Assembly: GCA_946415365.1 (NCBI GenBank)
Contig: CAMKSE010000002.1
Span: 62,001-126,000 of the forward strand
DNA from: an uncultured Prevotellaceae bacterium
Lineage (GTDB): Bacteria > Bacteroidota > Bacteroidia > Bacteroidales > Bacteroidaceae
DNA: 64,000 nt
Direction: 5' to 3'
Below, in pieces: positions 41,405 to 50,488 of the stretch. The translations under genes and the position numbers were made by a program. Position 1 is the stretch's first letter. Every line of letters begins with the position of its first letter. The notes under the pieces were generated by a model, which worked only from the letters and a program-made list of their open reading frames with translations, did no database searches and had not been told where the DNA came from.

Positions 41405-43825
41405 TTACTTCTCCAACTCGATCCATGAAGGCTTCAGCGTTGCCGACTTAGCAGTGATGGAACCCTTCCCCTTTGCCACTACGAGACATTTTCCAAAGAA
41501 AGCCTTGCGATGGGGAGCCGTAAAACGTTCCATGGAGGTCTGACAACCATTGTCGGTTCCCAGGATACCACCCTCACCTTCGTAGATGAAGTAGATCTCA
41601 TCATCGGCCCAAGGACAGAGGTTACCATCCTTATCAACCACCTCGGCAACAATAAAATCGGTGGTCTTACCACGATAGTCATACGACAGACGGATATGGT
41701 CTGGTGCTCCGGCTGTTTTGATGGTCTGTTGCACCACCTCCTTGCCATCCTTCCGAGCTACCACCTTCACCTCGCCCGGATCGAAAATAACACGCCACAT
41801 CACATGATACTGGTGAGAGTCCACCTTCTTTCGAACGCCCTGACTCTTTCCATTGATAAAGAGTTCCACTTCATCAGCATTGTTATAGTAGCACCACATG
41901 TCGATCTCATCGCCAGGAACCCAGTTCCAATGAGGGAAGAGATGGAGCACAGGCTTGCTGGTCCACTCACTCTGGTACATATAATAGCTGTCCTTTGGGA
42001 AGCCCGCTAGGTCGATGATACCGAAATAAGAACTACGTGCAGGGAAGCCATAGGGCGTGGGCTCACCGATATAGTCAAAACCCGTCCAGATGTACTGTCC
42101 GCCGACGAAGGCATTATGCTTCACCACATCCCAGGTCTCTTCATGGGTGGAACTCCAGGAAGCATGGAAGTTGTCATAGGCCGAACACATGTAGGTGGGA
42201 TCGGTATAGGGCAGCCACCACTGCTTGGGTGCCACATAGACACTGTCGCTGGGCATCATATAGAAGCCCCTTGTCTGCAAGGCACTGACACTCTCAGAGA
42301 AGATAAACGGCTTGCCAGGGAAGTTCGTCGGCACGTCCTTCACCCACTGATGGTGATAGTTGAAACCAATGATGTCGATAGCGCCGCTCTTGAAGAGATG
42401 ATTGTTTGGTGAAGGCTCGTTACAGCCTGCCGTGATGGGGCGAGAGGTGTCGTAACGCTTCACAATCTCAGCGAGATGCTGTGTCAGCAACGACTGAACG
42501 GAGAGCTCACCATCCTTCGCCAGCGTCGAGGCATCGTGGCCTGCATTCAGGATGAGGTTGGCCTGTTCGAGAGTGAGGGTATCAGCCTCAGCAGAAGACC
42601 ACTGCTCGAGCACTTCGTTACCTATCGACCACATCAGGATGCTGGGATGGTTACGGTCACGCAACACCAGGTCGGTGAGGTCGCGCTCATGCCACTCGTC
42701 GAAGAAACGGGCATAGTCGTTCTGCGTCTTCTTGCGACGCCACATGTCGAACGATTCGTCCATGACGATAAGTCCCATCGTATCACACATGTTCAGGAGT
42801 TCTGGGGCAGGAGGATTGTGCGAACTGCGGATAGAGTTCACACCCATCGCCTTCAACTTGGTGAGTTTTCTGTGCATAGCGTCCTCATTGAGCGCGGCTC
42901 CGAGACAGCCGAAGTCGTGGTGCTCACAGACACCATTCAGCTTGAAGTTCTTGCCGTTGAGCCAGAAGCCCGTCTGGGGATCGAACTTAAAACTACGGAA
43001 TCCCGTTGTGGTCTCGTAGGTATCTATCACCTTCCCGCCAACCACCACTTCCGTGCGTACATTATATATATTAGGAGTCTCACACGACCACAGCCTCGGC
43101 TTAGAGACATTGATGACAGATTTCAGTCCGCTGGACTTGCCGACAATCTTTCCATTAGGATCAATCAACGTATTTCTCACAATGGGGACTGTCCCTTTTG
43201 TGAGATTCTCGAGCGACACTTCGATATTGAGGCGACCCTTTCCCTTCACAACGCTGGCATCGGCAAAAACTCCCCAATGAGCAACATGCACAGGAGCCGT
43301 CTTGGTGAGCCACACATGACGGTAGATGCCACAGCCGGAATACCAACGGGAGTTTGGCTGGTCGGAATTGTCCACACGTACCGCCACTACGTTCTCTCCC
43401 TCACGGACGAACGGCGTGATGTCGTACTCGAAACTCGAATAGCCGTAGGGCCGGAAGCCCACTTCCTGACCATTAACGTAGACGGTGGAGTTCATATATA
43501 CACCATCGAACTCAAGAAAGAAACGACTTTCAGACATCTGTGTCTCGCAGTCGCCCAGCGTAAAGTGCTTGCGGTACCAGCCGATGCCACCAGGCAGGGC
43601 TCCTCCACCCGCTCCACTAGGATTACCTGCATAGAAGTCACCCTCTATCGCCCAGTCATGAGGCACATCGAGCACGCGCCACCTGGAGTCGTCGTAATCG
43701 GTCTTCGACATCTGTGCAGAGTCAGCCAATACAAAACGCCAGTCCTTGTCAAAGCATTGTCTCTCTCGCGCATGTGCCGTCAGCCCTATCAGGACAAACG
43801 TCACCAGTATAACTTTTCTGAGCAT
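41405..43825 (-). CDS. GH2 beta-galactosidase-type glycosidase, secreted
   Basis: An 806-residue protein with a signal peptide (MLRKVILVTFVLIGLTAHA). The sugar-binding domain has 'WRVLDVPHDWAIEGDF' and 'GGIGWYRKHF', followed by an Ig-like domain and the GH2 barrel ('SIRSSHNPPAPELLNMCD'). The acid/base Glu is in 'LMWSIGNEVLEQW' (about 402) and the nucleophile Glu in 'FIFSESVSAL' (about 509). The C-terminus contains DUF4982-like and Ig-like domains ('GEVKVVARKDGKEVVQQTIK'). In xyloglucan loci such enzymes remove beta-1,2-galactose from xylose side chains. Between two GH31 genes in one operon, which supports that role. Confidence 0.9.
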   Translation of the reverse strand: MLRKVILVTFVLIGLTAHARERQCFDKDWRFVLADSAQMSKTDYDDSRWRVLDVPHDWAIEGDFYAGNPSGAGGGALPGGIGWYRKHFTLGDCETQMSESRFFLEFDGVYMNSTVYVNGQEVGFRPYGYSSFEYDITPFVREGENVVAVRVDNSDQPNSRWYSGCGIYRHVWLTKTAPVHVAHWGVFADASVVKGKGRLNIEVSLENLTKGTVPIVRNTLIDPNGKIVGKSSGLKSVINVSKPRLWSCETPNIYNVRTEVVVGGKVIDTYETTTGFRSFKFDPQTGFWLNGKNFKLNGVCEHHDFGCLGAALNEDAMHRKLTKLKAMGVNSIRSSHNPPAPELLNMCDTMGLIVMDESFDMWRRKKTQNDYARFFDEWHERDLTDLVLRDRNHPSILMWSIGNEVLEQWSSAEADTLTLEQANLILNAGHDASTLAKDGELSVQSLLTQHLAEIVKRYDTSRPITAGCNEPSPNNHLFKSGAIDIIGFNYHHQWVKDVPTNFPGKPFIFSESVSALQTRGFYMMPSDSVYVAPKQWWLPYTDPTYMCSAYDNFHASWSSTHEETWDVVKHNAFVGGQYIWTGFDYIGEPTPYGFPARSSYFGIIDLAGFPKDSYYMYQSEWTSKPVLHLFPHWNWVPGDEIDMWCYYNNADEVELFINGKSQGVRKKVDSHQYHVMWRVIFDPGEVKVVARKDGKEVVQQTIKTAGAPDHIRLSYDYRGKTTDFIVAEVVDKDGNLCPWADDEIYFIYEGEGGILGTDNGCQTSMERFTAPHRKAFFGKCLVVAKGKGSITAKSATLKPSWIELEK

Positions 43826-43834
43826 AGTTGTTCC

Positions 43835-44053
43835 TTATTTATCGATCAGACTACTCTTGATATCGATCCCATTCTTCTGACAATATTTCAGAATCCTAGC
43901 ACGGGTATCCTCCAGACTGTCGATGACAAGCTGATATTCCTCTTGACTGAGATCACTATGATCATCTTCGTTGGGTCTGACGAAATCCCAAACCAGTCCT
44001 TCGCTCAGATGCCAGGTACCGATCTTAATCATGAAGTTCTTATTCTTATACAT
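43835..44053 (-). CDS. Small 72-residue protein within the glycosidase operon
   Basis: An acidic, soluble 72-residue protein ('SEGLVWDFVRPNEDDHSDLS', then 'QEEYQLVIDSLEDTRARILK'). It lacks a signal peptide, so it is probably cytosolic, unlike the enzymes around it. It starts 5 nt after the GH31 stop and ends 9 nt before the GH2 start, so it is certainly co-transcribed. Met8 at 44032 is an alternative start. No family recognised. Confidence 0.65.
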   Translation of the reverse strand: MYKNKNFMIKIGTWHLSEGLVWDFVRPNEDDHSDLSQEEYQLVIDSLEDTRARILKYCQKNGIDIKSSLIDK

Positions 44054-44058
44054 ACTGA

Positions 44059-47049
44059 TCAGAGTTGTATGGTGACGGCTTTACCATTATACTGCACCAT
44101 CTTACCTTCAGGATTATCAAGGTTCAGAGGCTTCGGAGCGTCCTTCGTGATGTATACCACGTTGAAGCGGCGGTTCTTCAGCATGCCTGGGAAGCTACCC
44201 TTACGGGCTGAGATGCTAACAGTACGGTCGTCATCATCGTACTCGATATCGATGGTCGCATACTTGCCCTTCTCGTAGTTGTAGTTCGTGCCTTCGTCCT
44301 CGTAGAGTTGGAACTTGCCATCCTGACCAGCATAAACATAGAGGTTGATGAGTTCAGCGGGCTTCTCATCGCTCCACTCCATCTCTGGACCAAATGGGAT
44401 GATACTACCCTCTCGCACGAATACAGGAATCTGCTCGTATGGAGCATCAACTATCAGACGCTGACCTCCCTCGACGTACTCGTTGGTGTAGAGGTTATAC
44501 CAGCCACACTGCTCAGGGAAATAGACGGAACGGTTACGAGCCTTATAATAGCCTACAGGACAAGCCATCAGGGCTGGACCAAACATCCACTGGTTGCCGA
44601 TGTCCTCTACCCTCTTATCGCCATTGAAGTCCATTACCAAGGGGCGCATCAGCGTGTAATCCTTGAAGTGTGCCCAACCTGCCATAGAATAAAGGTATGG
44701 CATCAGACGATAGCGCAACTTATCATAATAAACAAATGACTTGTAAGCAGGATGCTCATCAGGAGCGATATTCCAGATTTCGCGTAATGGCCACTGACCA
44801 TGAGAGCGGAACAGTGGGATAAACGTACCAAATTGGTTCCAACGACATTGCAACTCGCGCCACTCCTTCAGATCCTCGTTCTCAACACCCGTACGATCAA
44901 AGATCTGCTGGGCAGCCACATAACGGTTCTCTACACAGAAACCGCCCTGGTCCATACCCCAGAAGGGTACACCTGAGATAGAATAGTTCAAGCCTGCTGT
45001 CATCTGAGCACGCATATCCTCCCAACGGGTGCCGATATCACCACTCCAGGTGGCAGTGGAGAAACGCTGCTCGCCAGCAAATCCACTACGTGTGAGCAGA
45101 AACACGCGAGGCTCGTTCATCTTTCCTTTATACACTGAGCGCTGGCCATTATAGATGGCATCGGCATTCACAGTACTATAGGCATTGAAGAACTCTGTAG
45201 ATGTGCCTAAAGCTGTGGGGCCACTCAAAGCCTTGCGATACCACATTGGTGTGCAATCGCGCACATTAGGCTCAGAAGCATCCATCCACCAGGCATCCAC
45301 ACCAGCAATGCCATCGTGATTGTACTTCGTATACAGATTCTCGTCCATCTGACGCCAGAACATCTTGCGGGCTCCGGCATCGTAGGCATCGTAGAAACCG
45401 TTCTTATAACCAGGGCCTACCCAGTCGTGGATGTCATCAGTAGGCGACTGGATATACATCCAACCCTTCGCGTCAAGTTCCTTGTAGTTATCGGTATTGC
45501 AATAGAACTTTGGCCATACGGATATCATGAAACGGCCGTGCATGGCATGCACAGAGTCGAGCATTGCTTGAGGATTGGGGAAGCGGGAAGCCTCAAACTG
45601 ATGGCTGCCCCACTGATCCTCCGGCCAGTAGTTCCAGTCTTGTACGATATTGTCGATGGGGATATGACGCTTACGGAACTCAGCCAATGTCTCCTCAATC
45701 TCGCCTGAGGTCTTATAGCGCTCACGACTCTGCCAGAAGCCCAGCACCCATTTGGGATAGAGTGAGGCTTTACCCGTCAGCGTACGGTAGCCAGAGATTA
45801 CTTGGTCGAGGTTCTCACCAGCGATGAAGTAATAGTCCATATCCTTGGCCATCTCACTCCAAACGGAGAGCTGTCCGCGCTCCTCCTTGCTACGAGGCTC
45901 GGACACGCGCAAGCCACAGTAGGCTTCGCCACCGTCGGGCTGCCACTCGATACGAAGCTGGTTCTTCACGCCCTTACGCACCTGGGCAGTAAACTTATAG
46001 GTATTGGGGTTCCAGGCCGTACGCCAGCGCTCTGGCACCACTTCCTTGCCGTCGATATACACTTTAACATAGCCAGAATAATATAAGATAAATTGATAAT
46101 CATAGGTTTTACCCGTGCATTTACCACAACACTCAGGCTCGATAAAACCTTCATAAGTCACAGTAGCCCCCATCAGGTTAAAGCCCTTGGGGAAGTTCTT
46201 GATGCCGCCATTATCTGTCTTGAGAGCAATCTCAGACTTCGCAGGCGTACCGTATTCATAATATATGCTGTCCTCGTCGCGGACGAGCTTCTTTCCCATA
46301 CGATCTACATAGGTACCAGTGATATGACCCTCCTTGCCGCTCTTATCGTAGAGCTTAAAAGCACGGTTCAACTGCAGATAGTCATTGGGATTGCCAAAAC
46401 GACAATAGCTATAAGAATCCCAGAGAATACCATAGTTCTTATTAGAGAGCACAAAGGGAATCGACACTTTCGTATTATACTGGAACAGATCCTCGTTCTT
46501 ACCCTTCATATTGAACTCTTCGCTCTGATGCTGTCCGAGGCCATAGAAAGCCTCATCGTCGGGTGAGTCGAACTTCATCTGCCATGAGAGTCCGTGCTTC
46601 TGCTCCTCAGGCACGGTATAGCCTGTCTTCATGCCAAGCTCGCGCTCAGGCACGGTAAAATCCCAGAACTGCTTACCATCTTTGGCCTCCTTTAGCAACT
46701 GGTTGCCGTCGCCATCGAAAAACATCACCTCACCAGTGGCCTTAGAAACCACTGCTTTCACATTTTCAGCCTTCACGACCACATTGTCGCCCTCCTCGCC
46801 TACCGAGAAAGAACCTTTAACTGGCGCAACCTGCGGCACTATCATCAGAGAGGCAGGCTTCTCGGGCAGCGCCTCCTTCGAGGTGGCCCGTACACGGATA
46901 ATGCGGTTGTTAATCACTTCCAGACGAATCACCTTCGCCTGTCCACCGTCAGGACGTATGGTCACCTGGTTCTCACTGGTCTGCACGTCTGCTGCCAGCG
47001 ATGTCATCGTCACGAGCAACACAGACCCTAACACAAAGAATCTTTTCAT
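44059..47049 (-). CDS. GH31 alpha-xylosidase with inserted PA14 domain, secreted
   Basis: A 996-residue protein with a signal peptide (MKRFFVLGSVLLVTMTSLAA). The N-terminal beta-sandwich ('FYGLGQHQSEEFNMKGKN') is interrupted at about residues 290-390 by a PA14-like domain ('YDYQFILYYSGYVKVYIDGK'). The barrel has the nucleophile Asp in 'GVDAWWMDASEPNV' (about 590) and the acid/base Asp in 'ATWSGDIGTRW' (about 670), then DUF5110-type C-terminal domains ('FVREGSIIPFGPEMEW'). This layout matches PA14-containing xyloglucan alpha-xylosidases of Bacteroides. First enzyme gene after the sensor gene, 41 nt away with no promoter seen between them. Confidence 0.9.
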   Translation of the reverse strand: MKRFFVLGSVLLVTMTSLAADVQTSENQVTIRPDGGQAKVIRLEVINNRIIRVRATSKEALPEKPASLMIVPQVAPVKGSFSVGEEGDNVVVKAENVKAVVSKATGEVMFFDGDGNQLLKEAKDGKQFWDFTVPERELGMKTGYTVPEEQKHGLSWQMKFDSPDDEAFYGLGQHQSEEFNMKGKNEDLFQYNTKVSIPFVLSNKNYGILWDSYSYCRFGNPNDYLQLNRAFKLYDKSGKEGHITGTYVDRMGKKLVRDEDSIYYEYGTPAKSEIALKTDNGGIKNFPKGFNLMGATVTYEGFIEPECCGKCTGKTYDYQFILYYSGYVKVYIDGKEVVPERWRTAWNPNTYKFTAQVRKGVKNQLRIEWQPDGGEAYCGLRVSEPRSKEERGQLSVWSEMAKDMDYYFIAGENLDQVISGYRTLTGKASLYPKWVLGFWQSRERYKTSGEIEETLAEFRKRHIPIDNIVQDWNYWPEDQWGSHQFEASRFPNPQAMLDSVHAMHGRFMISVWPKFYCNTDNYKELDAKGWMYIQSPTDDIHDWVGPGYKNGFYDAYDAGARKMFWRQMDENLYTKYNHDGIAGVDAWWMDASEPNVRDCTPMWYRKALSGPTALGTSTEFFNAYSTVNADAIYNGQRSVYKGKMNEPRVFLLTRSGFAGEQRFSTATWSGDIGTRWEDMRAQMTAGLNYSISGVPFWGMDQGGFCVENRYVAAQQIFDRTGVENEDLKEWRELQCRWNQFGTFIPLFRSHGQWPLREIWNIAPDEHPAYKSFVYYDKLRYRLMPYLYSMAGWAHFKDYTLMRPLVMDFNGDKRVEDIGNQWMFGPALMACPVGYYKARNRSVYFPEQCGWYNLYTNEYVEGGQRLIVDAPYEQIPVFVREGSIIPFGPEMEWSDEKPAELINLYVYAGQDGKFQLYEDEGTNYNYEKGKYATIDIEYDDDDRTVSISARKGSFPGMLKNRRFNVVYITKDAPKPLNLDNPEGKMVQYNGKAVTIQL

Positions 47050-47090
47050 ACAATAATCAATAGTTATAGTTTTTACTTCTTCACTTTTAT

Positions 47091-50000
47091 CTACTCCATT
47101 ATCACAGCCTCTTCCACCTCCTCTTCACGCTGCAGAGGCAGGCTAATCGTGAACACAGAACCGCCACCAGCATTGTTGTCGCCCTTGACTGTTCCTCCGT
47201 GGGCCGTCACGATGTCCTTCACGATAGAGAGGCATACACCCGGATCATCGTCGCTCACCACAGGATCGAACATATGCTCCTTGGCTTCCTCTGGCAGACC
47301 GATGCCATTATCGGAAATGCGGATGGTTCCTTCAGACTGTGTTTTGTCGACAAACACCTTTATGACACAGTTGGTCGGTGAGAACATCACCGAGTTGTTA
47401 AGCAAGATCTGCACAGCCTGACCCAGCATCTCACGATCAAAATCAACCACAAGATCGTTGGCCAAGGGGAAGAACGAGAACTTCAGTTTCTTACCCTCGG
47501 GAACCGTGAACTTGGCACACTCATCCTTCATGAACTCCTGCAAATCACCAGGTTGACGGTTAAGGCTCGTGATCTCCCACTCAGGAGATGTGACCTTTGG
47601 TTTCTCCTGTTCTTGCTGGTTCATCATCTGAGTCTTTATCTCGTTCATCCATTGTTTTTTCATCACTTCCACACGCAGTCGCTCGCGCTCTACCTGGTCT
47701 TCCTGCCGGATGAGGAACCGTCGACGCCAGAACCAAATGCCACCAGCAACACAAGCAAGGAAGAACAGCATGAGCCAGCGGTTACGAAGCAGCGGCGGCG
47801 TGATGGTCAGTTTAAGCGTGGCCTCCTCCGTTCCCATCGTACCGTCGTCGTTCAGCATACGAACATGCAGGATATAGTTCCCATGGCGCAGCGACATATA
47901 GGTGATATTCGGGTCGTTCTCTTCCGTCTTCATCCATTTGTCGCTGAAGCCCTCCAACTGGTAAATGAAACGCGAGGGATTGTGTATCTCACCTTTGTTG
48001 GTGGCCAACTGGATGGTGAACTGGTTCTCGTCGTATCTCAGCACAAGCTCCTTCAACTCGTCCAAAGCTTTCTCAAGGATCACGCGACCCTCATACGCCT
48101 GACCGACGCCCATCTGCTGTCCGAAGAGTTTCAGACCACTGAACATCGGACGCTCATCATTGTTGACATTCGTAATCAGTTTGGGGTTGATGACATCGAC
48201 TCCGCCCAGTCCTCCCACGAGAATTAGACCATCGTGCGTACGGCTCACGGAACGCTGATTGTAAGGTCCTTGCTGCAAGCCGTCCTTACTGCTGAAACTG
48301 CGCACCAGAAACGACCACTCCCCATTGTCCTCCTTCTTCGGCACGACGTTCGAGATACCATGCTCCGTTACCACCCACATCGTATGCAACAGGTCTTCTT
48401 CGATACCCACTACGCTCGATCCCAGCAGTCCTGAGTTCATGTCCAACAGCTTCTGTTGGCCCGTCTTAGGGTCGAAAATGCAGCATCCTGCTGTAGATCC
48501 CTGCCATATCAGTTGACGGCTATCTTCCACCACACAAACTGTGTTGGCCACTGCCACCGGCTGTCCTGGCACGGCAGGAATGGTGAAGTTCATCACCTTG
48601 CCGCTCACGGGATTTATCATCGAATAGTAGTTCGAGTGTCCAACCAACAGCCAGCCCTTCCGAGTCCACGAGGCCGAGGTCATGAAATTCTCGGGCATCT
48701 TACCGTTGTAGGAGTTCCATGCCAAAAACTTCCCAGTCTTCGTCTGCAGCTTCTGCACGCCACTACCAAGAGTTCCAATCCAGATGTCGCCCCACTTATC
48801 TTCCGTCACCGACCAAACATTATTGTTCAACAAAGCGCCGTCGGCATTCTGAGCCATGTAGTTCTTCACCCGGCCGTTGGCAATCTGGACGAGACCGCCA
48901 TTGTACGTGCCGAACCAGACCGAACCGTCCTTCGCCCCATGGCTCGCCACCATGATGTCCGATGCAAAGCCGCAGCGAGCCTTATCATAGACCTCCGTTT
49001 CCCCCGTCTGGGGCATATATTTGATGACACCCCGATTATCGGTACCGAACCAGTAGTTGCCATCCGAGTCCTCCGTGGTAGTGTTAATGTCGCCCATCTC
49101 CAGCGTTCTAAAGCCTGAGAGGTTCTCTATATACTGGTTCAGACCGTTGCGGTAGCCCGATATCCATACATTTCCGCTGCGGTCCGTCATCAGGTGCCTT
49201 ACGGTATTATCGCTCAGCGAGGTTGCGTCCGTCTTATCATTCAGCAGCTGTTTTACTTCCTTGCTTTTCGGATCTATCACAAACACCCCTTCATGGTCCG
49301 TGCCGATCCAAATCCAACCGCGCTTGTCCGCCATCACGTCCCAAATCTGCAGCGGATCAGGCAGCGGGGCAATGCCATGCGCTTCCAGAAAGCTATTCAC
49401 TGAGGGATGCCACCGCTTGGCCTTTTGGTCATACACGAACGTCTTCAAGTTCGTCATCACCCAATAGTTACCCTCCGTGTCCACCACGATGTTATACGCC
49501 TCGCTCATCTTTCCGCCATGCTCAATCATATATCTATCCTTCCATTTCACCCTGCCCGTCTCTGGATCCACGCCAATCAACTCACCATCGCTCGAGGCAA
49601 CGAGCAGAGTGCCGTTCCAGTCGGCCATTGACGAGAAATAGAACTCCTTCGGCAACAGCCCGTCTTCGTATCCATACCTGGTCAGCGTGTGTTTCTTCCT
49701 GCCGGCAACATTACAGTAAAGACCTTCGTCGTAAGTCTTCACCCAGATATTTCTCTGAGAGTCGATGTAAAAACGGTCGATGCCACCATGTACACCGTAC
49801 GCCGCCAATTGCCGGGAGGGGTTCCTCTCAGTACGCTCTGTCTTCGGATCGAACAGTGAATAGTTCATGCCCTGTCTCAGCCAAAGTCGCCCAGAAGCAT
49901 CCTCGAAGATCTGATCCACGTAATTGCTACGCAGAGTCGTCGTATCGTTAGGATCAGAATAGAACGTCCGAAAACGGTAGCCGTCATAGCGGTTCAGACC

Positions 50001-50174
50001 GTACGAAGTACCAATCCAGATGTATCCCTTTGAGTCCTGATAGATACAGTTGATGGTCGAGTTAGACAATCCGTCACGTGTGTCCAAACGTCGGAACTTC
50101 ATGTTTGGGATGGCAGTCTCAGCACCTGCCCACAAACAGATCAGTAGAAGGGTCAAGCCTAATAATCGTTTCAT
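47091..50174 (-). CDS. HTCS-like sensor lacking phosphoacceptor His, receiver and AraC domains
   Basis: A 1027-residue membrane protein with a signal sequence (MKRLLGLTLLLICLWAGAETA). Two-component-regulator propeller repeats occupy ~25-680 ('DSKGYIWIGTSYGLNRYDGY' is the first), then a Y_Y_Y domain ('RFIYQLEGFSDKWMKTEEND') and one transmembrane helix near 790-810. The region where the HisKA H-box should be ('MKKQWMNEIKTQMMNQQEQE') has no HE motif. An ATPase domain follows ('ILLNNSVMFSPTN', 'RISDNGIGLPEE') and ends the protein. Normal hybrid two-component sensors run to 1300-1400 residues and end in receiver and AraC domains. It likely senses a glycan fragment. It is the first gene of the xyloglucan-type operon. 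Confidence 0.87.
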   Translation of the reverse strand: MKRLLGLTLLLICLWAGAETAIPNMKFRRLDTRDGLSNSTINCIYQDSKGYIWIGTSYGLNRYDGYRFRTFYSDPNDTTTLRSNYVDQIFEDASGRLWLRQGMNYSLFDPKTERTERNPSRQLAAYGVHGGIDRFYIDSQRNIWVKTYDEGLYCNVAGRKKHTLTRYGYEDGLLPKEFYFSSMADWNGTLLVASSDGELIGVDPETGRVKWKDRYMIEHGGKMSEAYNIVVDTEGNYWVMTNLKTFVYDQKAKRWHPSVNSFLEAHGIAPLPDPLQIWDVMADKRGWIWIGTDHEGVFVIDPKSKEVKQLLNDKTDATSLSDNTVRHLMTDRSGNVWISGYRNGLNQYIENLSGFRTLEMGDINTTTEDSDGNYWFGTDNRGVIKYMPQTGETEVYDKARCGFASDIMVASHGAKDGSVWFGTYNGGLVQIANGRVKNYMAQNADGALLNNNVWSVTEDKWGDIWIGTLGSGVQKLQTKTGKFLAWNSYNGKMPENFMTSASWTRKGWLLVGHSNYYSMINPVSGKVMNFTIPAVPGQPVAVANTVCVVEDSRQLIWQGSTAGCCIFDPKTGQQKLLDMNSGLLGSSVVGIEEDLLHTMWVVTEHGISNVVPKKEDNGEWSFLVRSFSSKDGLQQGPYNQRSVSRTHDGLILVGGLGGVDVINPKLITNVNNDERPMFSGLKLFGQQMGVGQAYEGRVILEKALDELKELVLRYDENQFTIQLATNKGEIHNPSRFIYQLEGFSDKWMKTEENDPNITYMSLRHGNYILHVRMLNDDGTMGTEEATLKLTITPPLLRNRWLMLFFLACVAGGIWFWRRRFLIRQEDQVERERLRVEVMKKQWMNEIKTQMMNQQEQEKPKVTSPEWEITSLNRQPGDLQEFMKDECAKFTVPEGKKLKFSFFPLANDLVVDFDREMLGQAVQILLNNSVMFSPTNCVIKVFVDKTQSEGTIRISDNGIGLPEEAKEHMFDPVVSDDDPGVCLSIVKDIVTAHGGTVKGDNNAGGGSVFTISLPLQREEEVEEAVIME

Positions 50175-50239
50175 ATATTGTTGAAATATTTAAGTTTCTA
50201 CTTCGAGTAGAGCTAGAGTCGTTCGTAATTTTTATCGGA

Positions 50240-50247
50240 CAAAGGTA
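50240..50247 (-). promoter_or_regulatory. -7 element for the sensor-GH31-GH2-GH31 operon
   Basis: Reads TACCTTTG on the minus strand, 65 nt before the start codon at 50174. No other promoter element is seen down to 39031. Confidence 0.5.
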
Positions 50248-50358
50248 CGTATTTATTCTCAAATACGCAAATAAATCATCAAAAAAATGTATTTCTATAG
50301 TAAGCGCCATTACTTAACGATGTATTTGGGACCCTATAAATATCAATTCACTTCCGTG

Positions 50359-50366
50359 TAGGTTTG
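50359..50366 (+). promoter_or_regulatory. clpB: Possible -7 element for clpB
   Basis: TAGGTTTG fits TAnnTTTG but lies 122 nt before the clpB start and lacks a well-spaced -33 box. An imperfect hairpin (TCGCTT...AAGCGA) follows directly. The 50175-50488 gap holds no gene. Confidence 0.3.
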
Positions 50367-50474
50367 GCTCGCTTATGCGAAGCAAGCGACAAAATGACAC
50401 AGATTGATGCCTATTTGGCACAAAGAAACACTTGGGCACGGGAGTTGAAGACGGAAAACTGAAAACAAATTAAT

Positions 50475-50480
50475 AGGAGG
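50475..50480 (+). promoter_or_regulatory. clpB: Strong Shine-Dalgarno site of clpB
   Basis: AGGAGG, 8 nt before the ATG at 50489. Notable because most genes in this window lack a recognisable Shine-Dalgarno, as is normal in Bacteroidota. Confidence 0.8.
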
Positions 50481-50488
50481 ACAACAAT

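Noticed and set aside
42476..44278. A 600-codon plus-strand open frame
   Set aside because: It is antisense to the GH2 gene, the small protein gene and the end of a GH31 gene, all with clear catalytic motifs, and has no recognisable domain.
48866..49951. Several overlapping plus-strand frames opposite the HTCS-like sensor gene
   Set aside because: They are shadows of the propeller repeats and mutually overlap in different frames.
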